NCBI GenBank assembly: GCA_012800805.1
Contig: JAAZIO010000066.1
Location: 1 to 5,351, forward strand
Direction of reading: 5' to 3'
Length of the DNA: 5,351 bases
Origin: Clostridiales bacterium
GTDB taxonomy: Bacteria > Bacillota > Clostridia > Christensenellales > CAG-917
Every line of letters begins with the position of its first letter. The stretch's first letter is position 1. A program made the position numbers and the translations under genes. Shown piece by piece: positions 1 to 4,878 of this stretch. The notes beneath the pieces are model-generated. The model had not been told where the DNA came from, did no database searches, and worked only from the letters and a program-made list of their open reading frames with translations.

Positions 1-825
1 AACCAGTTTTGCAAGGTTTTTTACAATGTGAGAGTATCTTGTGGGCGTAAACATCGGGTCTGCGTCGGTATAGTAAATTCCGAAACCGCCGCCCATGTTA
101 AGAGTTTCAACTTTTATGCCCGCATCTTTAAGGCGGCCGATAAAGCCTACCATCGCCTTAACGGCGTCGGTGTAAGCGTTGTAGTCGAATATCTGTGAGC
201 CGATATGGCAGTGTATACCCGCAAATTTAAGATTTTTCTTTTCAAGTATGTGCTTTATCGCAAGCTCCGCCTCGTCGCCGATTATTACGCCGAATTTGCT
301 GTCGGGCCGTGCGGTTTGAACGGCATGGTGGGTGTGAGCCTCAACAAGCGGATTAACTCTTAAAAGAACTTTTTGGACGGCGTTTAGTCCGCTTGCGATT
401 TTGTCAAGTCGGTCTATCTCGTCATAGCCGTCAACCACCATATAACCGACACCCGCTTCGATTCCCTCCGTCATCTCACGGGCGGTTTTGTTGTTGCCGT
501 GCATAATGATGTGTGAGGGATTAAAGCCCGCCTTCATTGCGGCATAAAGTTCTCCGCCGGATACCACATCAGTCCAAAGCCCCTCGCTTTTAACGATTTT
601 ATATAAAGCGATACAGCTTAAGGCCTTAGAGGCGTAAGCCACGGCGCAGTCGTCTTTGCCGTATATGCTCTCAAGCCCGTCTTTATAAGCCTTTGCCACT
701 TCCCTTACATAGGCTTCGTCAAGCACATACAAAGGCGTTCCGTATCTTCTCGCAAGCTCGACGGTATCGATTCCGCCGATGTATAAATGTCCGTCTTTAA
801 CAAAAAGCGTATCTCTTGTGTTCAT
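1..825 (-). CDS. lysA: Diaminopimelate decarboxylase (3' end cut by window edge)
   Basis: This PLP enzyme decarboxylates meso-diaminopimelate to L-lysine, the last step of lysine synthesis, in the cytoplasm. The first 275 residues are present; the C-terminal part lies beyond position 1. Seen in the translation: the PLP-lysine motif YASKA (Lys67), the VVSGGELYAA stretch (about 87-96), SKFGV (176-180), HCHIGSQ (205-211) and the glycine-rich phosphate-binding loop MGGGFG (244-249). All are typical of fold-type III alanine racemase-like decarboxylases of the LysA group rather than ornithine or arginine decarboxylases. The ATG at 825-823 is chosen because AGAGG lies 7 bases upstream (837-833) and the protein begins at the usual point for the family. 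A sigma-A-type promoter sits just upstream, so the gene is probably transcribed separately from dacF. In B. subtilis lysA follows the spoVA operon downstream of dacF; here it follows dacF directly. Confidence 0.96.
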   Translation of the reverse strand, partial: MNTRDTLFVKDGHLYIGGIDTVELARRYGTPLYVLDEAYVREVAKAYKDGLESIYGKDDCAVAYASKALSCIALYKIVKSEGLWTDVVSGGELYAAMKAGFNPSHIIMHGNNKTAREMTEGIEAGVGYMVVDGYDEIDRLDKIASGLNAVQKVLLRVNPLVEAHTHHAVQTARPDSKFGVIIGDEAELAIKHILEKKNLKFAGIHCHIGSQIFDYNAYTDAVKAMVGFIGRLKDAGIKVETLNMGGGFGIYYTDADPMFTPTRYSHIVKNLAKLV

Positions 826-852
826 GTTTTTTCCTCTGCGTTGGTTAATGGA

Positions 853-881
853 ATGATACCACGATTGAGGGTTTTAGTCAA
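853..881 (-). promoter_or_regulatory. Sigma-A-type promoter of lysA
   Basis: On the minus strand, TTGACT (881-876) and TATCAT (858-853) are separated by exactly 17 bases. This is 5/6 and 5/6 agreement with the housekeeping consensus at ideal spacing. The expected transcript start near 846 gives a leader of about 20 bases that contains the AGAGG ribosome binding site of lysA. No room remains for a lysine riboswitch between this promoter and the start codon, so lysine control by an L-box is not seen here. Confidence 0.8.
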
Positions 882-892
882 TTTTATAAGTA

Positions 893-922
893 AAATAAAA
901 AGGGCGCGCGCCCTTTTTATTT
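893..922 (-). terminator. Intrinsic terminator of dacF (perfect 30-base palindrome)
   Basis: A perfect inverted repeat is centred on GGGCGCGCGCCC (902-913) and flanked by complementary A and T runs. Read on the minus strand it gives a GC-rich hairpin followed by TTTTTATTTTA, the layout of a Rho-independent terminator. It lies 45 bases past the dacF stop codon and 11 bases before the -35 element of lysA, so it insulates lysA from dacF transcription. Because it is palindromic it would also work on plus-strand transcripts, though no plus-strand gene is seen. Confidence 0.9.
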
Positions 923-966
923 AATGACTTAATTTATCGATATAATTCCATTTTTGATGCTTAAAG

Positions 967-2145
967 TTATTTGTTTTTGATTAGCCGCTTGATGTCGTCA
1001 AGGAGCGTCGAGCGCGGTACCTCGGTCTTTACTATAACTTGCGCCTCGTCTATTACCTTGCCGTCTCTTATGATATAGGCTTTTCCAACCACATCGCCTT
1101 GCTTTAGCGGCGCTTTGATTTTTTCGGGAAGCTCAAGCTTGATTTCGCAGACAGCTTCCTCTCCCCTCTTTACAAAGGCGGTAAGGTTTTCCGAAACCGT
1201 AAGCTCAATATTTTTTTGCTTGCCTCTTACAACCTCAACATTGTTTTGGATACTGTCGCCTGCCTTAAGATAGATTTTGTTTTCAAAGCAGCCAAAAGCA
1301 TAGTTAAAGAGATTGGATACATCTGCAAATCTCTGCTTTGAGTTGGGAGCGCAGATTACGGTTGCTATAATTCTCATATCTCCCCTTTTTGCCGTCGCTG
1401 AAAGGCAATGTCCCGCCTCCTGTGTGAAACCGGTCTTGCCGCCGTCGCAGCCGTTATAAAACCTTACAAGCTTGTTGGTATTAGTCATGCAGGTCTTTCT
1501 GCCGGAGGGATGAACATAATCTTCAAGCCAAACTTTTGAATACTCATAGTATTTGTCGTGCTTTGCAAGCTCGCGCATCATTACGGATACATCTTCCGCG
1601 CAAGAAAAGTTTTCGGGCGCGGGAAGACCCGTGCAGTTTGCGAAATGAGTGTTTTGCATGCCGAGCTCCTGAGCCCGTTTGTTCATAAGCTTTGTAAATC
1701 CCATCTCGCTTCCGGCAATCCTTTCGGCTATCGCAACGCAGGCGTCGTTTGCCGAGGCTACTGTGATAGCTTTGATAAGGTCTGAAGCTTTGTGCTGGCT
1801 GCCTGCGTCAAGGAAGATTTGAGAACCGCCCATGCCTGCGGCTTCGGGTGAGATTGTTATCATCTCGTCAAGGCTGAGCTCGCCTTTGTCAATAGCCTCA
1901 AAAGTTAAAAGCAATGACATTATTTTTGTCATGCTGGCGATGGGAAGGCGAGCTTTTTCGTTTTGTTTGAAAATTACCGTTCCCGTTTCAAAGTCGATTA
2001 CATAAGCCGACTTTGATGCTACTTTAATATCATCGGCGCTGGCAACTGAAAGCCTTGCGGGTATTGTCGCCGCGAAGGCTATTGCCGCAACCGCAAGAAA
2101 TAACGCTAAAAAAGCAAAAAGTTTAAGTGCAGTTTGTTTACGCAT
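967..2145 (-). CDS. dacF: D-alanyl-D-alanine carboxypeptidase, DacF-type PBP (peptidase family S11)
   Basis: This low-molecular-mass penicillin-binding protein removes the terminal D-alanine from peptidoglycan stem peptides outside the membrane. Numbered from the ATG at 2145, the protein has 392 residues. It has an N-terminal signal sequence (hydrophobic core about 9-26, possible cleavage after ASA near 37) and the three active-site motifs in order: SMTK (71-74, nucleophile Ser71), SAN (131-133) and KTG (237-239). A PBP5-type C-terminal beta domain spans about 290-375, and a basic amphipathic tail ends in IKRLIKNK, which probably anchors it to the membrane. The length and neighbours (deoB upstream, lysA downstream) favour DacF over DacB or DacA. 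An upstream in-frame GTG at 2154 overlaps the AAGGAG ribosome binding site and is not the start. In B. subtilis dacF is transcribed in the forespore and affects cortex cross-linking; a compatible forespore-type promoter is listed separately. A strong terminator follows. Confidence 0.93.
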   Translation of the reverse strand: MRKQTALKLFAFLALFLAVAAIAFAATIPARLSVASADDIKVASKSAYVIDFETGTVIFKQNEKARLPIASMTKIMSLLLTFEAIDKGELSLDEMITISPEAAGMGGSQIFLDAGSQHKASDLIKAITVASANDACVAIAERIAGSEMGFTKLMNKRAQELGMQNTHFANCTGLPAPENFSCAEDVSVMMRELAKHDKYYEYSKVWLEDYVHPSGRKTCMTNTNKLVRFYNGCDGGKTGFTQEAGHCLSATAKRGDMRIIATVICAPNSKQRFADVSNLFNYAFGCFENKIYLKAGDSIQNNVEVVRGKQKNIELTVSENLTAFVKRGEEAVCEIKLELPEKIKAPLKQGDVVGKAYIIRDGKVIDEAQVIVKTEVPRSTLLDDIKRLIKNK

Positions 2146-2153
2146 AATTTCCA

Positions 2154-2159
2154 CTCCTT
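2154..2159 (-). promoter_or_regulatory. Ribosome binding site that fixes the dacF start
   Basis: AAGGAG (2159-2154, minus strand) is followed by 8 bases and then the ATG at 2145. The last G of this site is also the first base of an in-frame GTG (2154-2152) that would extend the protein by three residues. That GTG cannot use this site, so the ATG is the supported start. Confidence 0.88.
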
Positions 2160-2163
2160 ACCC

Positions 2164-2193
2164 TAGTTTGAATGCGCAGTTTTAAAATTATGC
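2164..2193 (-). promoter_or_regulatory. Candidate forespore (sigma-F/sigma-G-like) promoter of dacF
   Basis: On the minus strand, GCATA (2193-2189) is followed after 18 bases by CAAACTA (2170-2164). From memory, the sigma-G consensus is GMATR-N18-CATNMTA, so there is one mismatch. Read as sigma-F, the -10 lacks the leading GG. Sigma-F control of dacF is known in B. subtilis, which supports the call. Against it, the expected start near 2157 would fall inside the ribosome binding site and leave a leader of only about 12 bases. No convincing sigma-A promoter with both boxes is seen closer to the gene. Confidence 0.35.
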
Positions 2194-2235
2194 AAAAACG
2201 AAAAATTTACGCTAAGCTTTATGACAAGTTAAATA

Positions 2236-2269
2236 TAATAAGCGAGACTTATTAGCAAAATATCGCTAA
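2236..2269. repeat. Two adjacent inverted repeats upstream of dacF
   Basis: TAATAAG and CTTATTA (2236-2242 and 2248-2254) form a 7-base inverted repeat around CGAGA. Its right arm touches a second one: minus-strand TTAGCGATATTTTGCTAA (2269-2252), with TTAGC/GCTAA arms. Such paired dyads could be regulator sites or RNA hairpins in the dacF leader. They lie about 60-110 bases upstream of the candidate dacF promoter, so a binding site is as likely as an RNA element. No known operator consensus is recognised. Confidence 0.4.
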
Positions 2270-2357
2270 AACACATTATCGCAATGAAGCATAACAGACG
2301 GAATTTGATAGGCAAAAAAGCAAAATTATAAAGATTGCAAACACACGCAATAAAATT

Positions 2358-2369
2358 AAACTATAGTTT
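2358..2369. repeat. Perfect 12-base palindrome
   Basis: AAACTATAGTTT is a perfect palindrome in the deoB-dacF gap. In such AT-rich sequence a short palindrome can arise by chance; it is recorded only because it is one of several in the same gap. Confidence 0.4.
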
Positions 2370-2404
2370 CAAAACAATTAATTTATAAAATTTAAATCGA
2401 AATG

Positions 2405-2438
2405 CTTAAAATTTAAGTAGAAATAATTATTTCTCTAC
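2405..2438. repeat. Back-to-back palindromes downstream of deoB
   Basis: CTTAAAATTTAAG (2405-2417, arms of 6 around one base) is followed directly by the perfect 16-base palindrome AGAAATAATTATTTCT (2419-2434). Flanking GTA (2417-2419) and TAC (2436-2438) extend the second to GTAGAAATAATTATTTCTCTAC-like symmetry broken by a two-base insertion. As RNA this would be a weak AT stem. It lacks the GC core and T run of a good terminator, so it may be a poor terminator for deoB or a protein-binding dyad. It does not fit the 7-1-7 spacing of Fur/PerR boxes. Confidence 0.45.
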
Positions 2439-2461
2439 AGTCTTAATATCATGCCTTACAA

Positions 2462-2484
2462 TAGCGGGATAAAACATCACGCTA
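2462..2484. repeat. Stem-loop with one internal mismatch, 3' of deoB
   Basis: TAGCG (2462-2466) pairs with CGCTA (2480-2484). After one mismatch GAT pairs with ATC, leaving a five-base loop. It is the most GC-containing stem of the gap and lies about 60 bases past the deoB stop. No T run follows on the minus strand, so it is not a standard terminator; it could protect the 3' end of the deoB transcript. Confidence 0.4.
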
Positions 2485-2545
2485 ACTTAACCACGAAAAA
2501 TTAAGATTGGTTTTTCATAAAATTTAACTGATTACTACCTTTGCT

Positions 2546-3661
2546 TTATTGTATACCGAAGTGTTCCAGCACTATTCTTGAAACAAAATCAAAGCCGTAG
2601 ATGGTGCCGAGGTTTCTTCCCGTTTTAGACGGGGTGAAAGCAAGATAAGGCACATCTTCTCTTGAATGGTCGGTTGAAGGAGTAGCGGGGTCGCAGCCGT
2701 GGTCGGCGGTAATTATAAAAAGGTCTCCCTGCTTTACCTTTGGCAAAAACCTTCCCACAGCTTTATCGATTCTTTCAACGCACTCTCTGTAGCCTTTGAT
2801 GTCGTTGCGGTGGCCGTATACCATGTCGGTATCCACAAGGTTTACAAAGCAAATGCCTTTGAAAGACTCGTCCAAAACTTTTTCGATTTCACAAATCACT
2901 TCGTCGTTGCCGTGAGCCTCAATATGCCTTGTCAGCCCTTTACCCGAAAAGATATCGTTTATTTTTCCAATTCCGATAACCGAGTAGCCCTTTTGTGAGA
3001 GTTTATCAAGCATCGTGGGTGATGGTGGCAGCAGTGAAAAGTCTTTTCTGTTGGGTGTGCGGTAGTATCCGTTTTCGCCCTTTAAAAACGGCCTTGCTAT
3101 AATTCTGCCAACAGCGTAGTCGCCGCTCATAATTTCGCGCGCCGCTCTGCACATCTCGTAGAGCTTTTTAAGGCCAACCTTTTCCTCGTTAACCGCAATC
3201 TGAAGCACACTGTCGGCGGAGGTGTAAACTATGGCCTTATTGCCTTCCGTGGCTTCGTCGCCAAGCCTGTTTATGATTTCGGTCCCCGAAGCCGCTACAT
3301 TGCCGATAATCTCCATGCCGAACCGTTCGGTAAGCTTATCTATAATGTGCTTTGGAAAGCCGCTTGGAAATGTTGGTTGAGGCTTGGTATTAACTATTCC
3401 CGCAAGCTCAAAATGTCCCGTGGTGGTGTCTTTACCTGCGGATTTTGGTTTCAGCCTGGCATAATCCCCAAGAGGTTTTGGCGCTTTAGGATAAACATCG
3501 ACGCCGTCGATGTTGTTAAGACCAAGGGTTACGAGATTGGGAATATGTATGCCCGAAGAGATGCTTTTATAGGTATTGCTCCCTTCGTCGCCATAGAGCG
3601 CGGCGTCGTCGGCGCCGCCTATTCCGAAGCTGTCGATAACGATAACAAATGCTCGGTTCAT
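2546..3661 (-). CDS. deoB: Phosphopentomutase
   Basis: This cytoplasmic Mn2+-dependent enzyme interconverts ribose-1-phosphate (or deoxyribose-1-phosphate) and the 5-phosphate, linking nucleoside phosphorolysis to the pentose phosphate pool. It belongs to the alkaline phosphatase superfamily. The 371-residue product shows the metal ligands and phospho-threonine loop in family order: VIVIDSFGIGG (Asp10), GKDTTTGHFE (76-85, phosphorylated Thr), DTDMVYGHRND (Asp279, His284), TADHGCDP (Asp320, His321) and TDHSRE (His332). The ATG at 3661 is chosen because MNRAFVIVIDSFGIGG is the usual N-terminus of the family. The frame runs 14 codons further up to a GTG at 3703, but that would read into the upstream gene and adds nothing conserved. 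There is no recognisable ribosome binding site before the ATG. The stop of the upstream membrane protein gene lies 8 bases away, so translation is either coupled or leaderless from the promoter listed separately. Length is slightly below the usual 390 or so. Confidence 0.95.
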   Translation of the reverse strand: MNRAFVIVIDSFGIGGADDAALYGDEGSNTYKSISSGIHIPNLVTLGLNNIDGVDVYPKAPKPLGDYARLKPKSAGKDTTTGHFELAGIVNTKPQPTFPSGFPKHIIDKLTERFGMEIIGNVAASGTEIINRLGDEATEGNKAIVYTSADSVLQIAVNEEKVGLKKLYEMCRAAREIMSGDYAVGRIIARPFLKGENGYYRTPNRKDFSLLPPSPTMLDKLSQKGYSVIGIGKINDIFSGKGLTRHIEAHGNDEVICEIEKVLDESFKGICFVNLVDTDMVYGHRNDIKGYRECVERIDKAVGRFLPKVKQGDLFIITADHGCDPATPSTDHSREDVPYLAFTPSKTGRNLGTIYGFDFVSRIVLEHFGIQ

Positions 3662-3668
3662 ACTTATA

Positions 3669-3696
3669 ATTATATCACGATGACTTTGAAAATCAA
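3669..3696 (-). promoter_or_regulatory. Candidate promoter giving a leaderless deoB transcript
   Basis: On the minus strand TTGATT (3696-3691) and a perfect TATAAT (3674-3669) are 16 bases apart, inside the last codons of the upstream membrane protein gene. Seven bases follow the -10 and then comes the deoB ATG. The expected transcript start is therefore at or within a base or two of the A of the start codon. The lack of any ribosome binding site before deoB fits this. The site could also be a chance match in AT-rich coding sequence. Confidence 0.45.
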
Positions 3697-4254
3697 TCCC
3701 CACACCACGAAGATGAAAAATGATATTGCGGCATTTATCAAAAACAGTATTACAACCGTGGACAATTGCCCCTTAAAAGCGGTGAAAATTCTCCCGTTTC
3801 TGACTCCGCATGCTGTCGGATATTCGCTTATCATGTAAGTTATCGCAAGAAGCATCAGTATAAAGGTGAATACGAAAAAGGGCAGATAAACAAACAAAAG
3901 ATTTAAAATGCCTTTAATTGCGTAGTAACCTATAAGCTTGCAAATCACGCTGCCAAACAGCCCTCCCAAAACTCCCATTGTTGCCATCGCAAGGAGCGAG
4001 AAAAAAAAATTGACAGTTGAAAAAAGTATAACCGTGTAAAAAAGCATGAGCAGAAGCACCGTTTTAAAAAACATCTTAAGCCCGCCGATATGCAGCGGCG
4101 CTTCCAAATGCTCAAAGTCGCAAGTCGACAGAATGATTATAATGCCTATAGCCATTCCGGCTAAAAAAAGCGTGCATAAAATGATAATGGTTTTCTTGTT
4201 GGAGCGGATAAAGTCCCGCGCCTCGCTTGAAAACACATATCTTTTATACGCCAT
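3670..4254 (-). CDS. Polytopic membrane protein, probably a divergent SpoIIM
   Basis: The 194-residue product has a short basic N-terminus (EARDFIRSNKK, 11-21) and about five hydrophobic spans: roughly 22-43, 62-80, 82-108, 112-142 and 165-192. The layout resembles SpoIIM (DUF95, about 210 residues): one N-terminal span after a charged segment, an extracytoplasmic stretch, then a cluster of spans with a glycine-rich GVLGGLFG. SpoIIM is a membrane part of the SpoIID-SpoIIM-SpoIIP engulfment machine. Position supports the guess: from memory, spoIIM lies between spo0A and deoB in C. acetobutylicum and upstream of xerD-drm in B. subtilis. The sequence match by eye is weak, and a generic membrane protein remains possible. 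The ATG at 4254 is 5 bases after the stop of the Spo0A-like gene with no good ribosome binding site, which suggests translational coupling. The coding strand contains a run of nine T (4009-4001), a possible slippage site. Confidence 0.5.
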   Translation of the reverse strand: MAYKRYVFSSEARDFIRSNKKTIIILCTLFLAGMAIGIIIILSTCDFEHLEAPLHIGGLKMFFKTVLLLMLFYTVILFSTVNFFFSLLAMATMGVLGGLFGSVICKLIGYYAIKGILNLLFVYLPFFVFTFILMLLAITYMISEYPTACGVRNGRIFTAFKGQLSTVVILFLINAAISFFIFVVWGLIFKVIVI

Positions 4255-4259
4255 AGTGT

Positions 4260-4628
4260 TTACATGCGCCTTGCGGCCACGCTTGTCGCGCTGTGCGACA
4301 GTTTTTCTATTGCCGTCAAAATGAAGTGCTTGTTGCTGGGCTTGCCTTTCCTCATGTCGATGGTTTCACCGAATTCGGAATATAGCATGCCGATGTCACC
4401 TGTCAGCCACGCCGCGGAAATGGCGTTCTGAATGTCCTTTTCGACAGAGTCCACCGAGCGTGCGTATTTTGCGGCAAGTCGCGTATACGCTTCAAATTTG
4501 AGCGGCAAAATCGTTTTTCCCCTAAGACCGTCGGTTATGATATCAAAAAGGAACCTATAACCGCACTTGTTGGGTATAAACCCAAGCGACAATAAATACT
4601 TCCTAACCTTGGCTTCAATGCTTTCCAC
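4260..4628 (-). CDS. Receiver-less Spo0A: stand-alone Spo0A C-terminal DNA-binding domain
   Basis: Spo0A is the master regulator of sporulation entry: an N-terminal phospho-receiver controls a C-terminal helix-turn-helix domain that binds 0A boxes. This 122-residue protein aligns by eye with nearly the whole C-terminal domain and nothing else. Matches are KVRKYLLSLGFIPNKCGYRF (7-26) to the domain's first helices, the helix-turn-helix with SVEKDIQNAISAAW (61-74), then TGDIGMLYSEFGETIDMRKG (76-95) and KPSNKHFILTAIEKL (96-110). No receiver aspartates are present, and the upstream gap is too short to encode one. In the recognition helix the Glu is kept (E63), but positions corresponding to R211, R214, R217 and H218 of Bacillus Spo0A (from memory) read S61, K64, Q67 and N68. 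Start: GTG at 4628, with no ribosome binding site. The frame stays open 19 codons upstream to a TAG at 4688-4686 without ATG, GTG or TTG. The gene occupies the normal spo0A position after spoIVB. It could be a working constitutive regulator, a paralogue or a decaying remnant. Confidence 0.85.
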   Translation of the reverse strand: MESIEAKVRKYLLSLGFIPNKCGYRFLFDIITDGLRGKTILPLKFEAYTRLAAKYARSVDSVEKDIQNAISAAWLTGDIGMLYSEFGETIDMRKGKPSNKHFILTAIEKLSHSATSVAARRM

Positions 4629-4669
4629 GGCTTGGATTTTATCATATATTTGATTAAGTTTATTAACTA

Positions 4670-4699
4670 ATTTTGTCTTTAAAAGCTAATCATTGTCAA
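4670..4699 (-). promoter_or_regulatory. Candidate promoter of the Spo0A-like gene, overlapping a 0A-box-like site
   Basis: On the minus strand a perfect TTGACA (4699-4694) is followed after 18 bases by CAAAAT (4675-4670), 4/6 to the -10 consensus. The expected start near 4663 leaves a leader of about 35 bases. On the plus strand the same -35 segment reads TTGTCAAA (4693-4700), one mismatch from the 0A box core TTGTCGAA. In B. subtilis spo0A has its own promoters and 0A boxes in the spoIVB-spo0A gap, so self-regulation is possible here. The weak -10 limits confidence. Confidence 0.45.
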
Positions 4700-4741
4700 A
4701 TTTGCTCAATAGCCAAAAAAATTTTAAAAGCATTTGCTAAA

Positions 4742-4867
4742 TTACGCCATAAGAGTTTTAAATAACAGCTTTAAAATAGCGATTTTAAACAAAATCTTTG
4801 TGTATAATTTCAATCCTTTGCTTTTAACCTTAGATTTGGTCTTTTTCGCTTCGGCAAGTATGCTCAT
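4742..4867 (-). CDS. Small lysine-rich protein of 41 residues, unknown function
   Basis: The product is not recognised. The ATG at 4867 is preceded by AGGGAGG (4878-4872), the strongest ribosome binding site in the window, with a 4-base spacer; the site overlaps the spoIVB stop codon. The frame runs to a TAA at 4744-4742. The protein begins MSILAEAKKTKSKVKSKG and continues with an alternating basic/hydrophobic half (LKLYTKILFKIAILKLLFK). It has 11 lysines, one glutamate and no arginine, aspartate or cysteine, so net charge is about +10. The second half could form a cationic amphipathic or membrane-associated helix. It shows no likeness to a Spo0A receiver start. Cotranscription and translational coupling with spoIVB are likely. 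It could be a membrane peptide, a nucleic-acid-binding peptide or a leader peptide for the next gene. Reality rests on the ribosome binding site, spacing and composition, not on known relatives. Confidence 0.65.
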   Translation of the reverse strand: MSILAEAKKTKSKVKSKGLKLYTKILFKIAILKLLFKTLMA

Positions 4868-4871
4868 AATT

Positions 4872-4878
4872 CCTCCCT
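4872..4878 (-). promoter_or_regulatory. Strong ribosome binding site of the small ORF, overlapping the spoIVB stop
   Basis: Minus-strand AGGGAGG ends 4 bases before the ATG at 4867. It begins within the spoIVB TAG (4879-4877), so a ribosome ending spoIVB would stop on the site and could re-initiate at once. Confidence 0.75.

Larger units (their letters stand above)
2155..2545. other. 390-base AT-rich gap between deoB and dacF, no gene
   Basis: No open frame of useful length and no tRNA-like or rRNA-like segment is seen on either strand. The stretch is strikingly AT-rich compared with the flanking genes and holds several inverted repeats, listed separately, plus the dacF control region at its dacF end. 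In B. subtilis pupG (purine nucleoside phosphorylase) occupies this position between drm/deoB and dacF. The gap may mark where that gene was lost, but no recognisable remnant remains. No clear intrinsic terminator with a T run follows deoB. Confidence 0.7.

Noticed and set aside
826..850. Lysine riboswitch upstream of lysA
   Set aside because: The leader predicted from the promoter is only about 20 bases, far too short for an L-box.
1558..1785. Plus-strand open frame opposite dacF
   Set aside because: It is antisense to the conserved catalytic part of dacF, has no ribosome binding site and no recognisable domain; it is a shadow of the real gene.
2419..2434. PerR/Fur-type operator
   Set aside because: The palindrome has no central spacer base and does not fit the 7-1-7 consensus of these regulators.
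2428..2478. 16-codon minus-strand frame starting MFYPAIVRHD in the deoB-dacF gap, reminiscent of HicB antitoxin N-termini
   Set aside because: Only the first seven residues resemble HicB; it stops after 16 codons, lacks a ribosome binding site, and no toxin or further HicB sequence follows.
2699..2998. Plus-strand open frame opposite deoB
   Set aside because: Antisense to conserved metal-binding motifs of deoB, with no family likeness.
3347..3838. Plus-strand frame spanning the deoB/membrane protein junction
   Set aside because: It overlaps two supported minus-strand genes, and its composition follows their codons; no domain is seen.
4046..4324. Plus-strand frame across the SpoIIM-like and Spo0A-like genes
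   Set aside because: Shadow of two better supported genes, without initiation signals.
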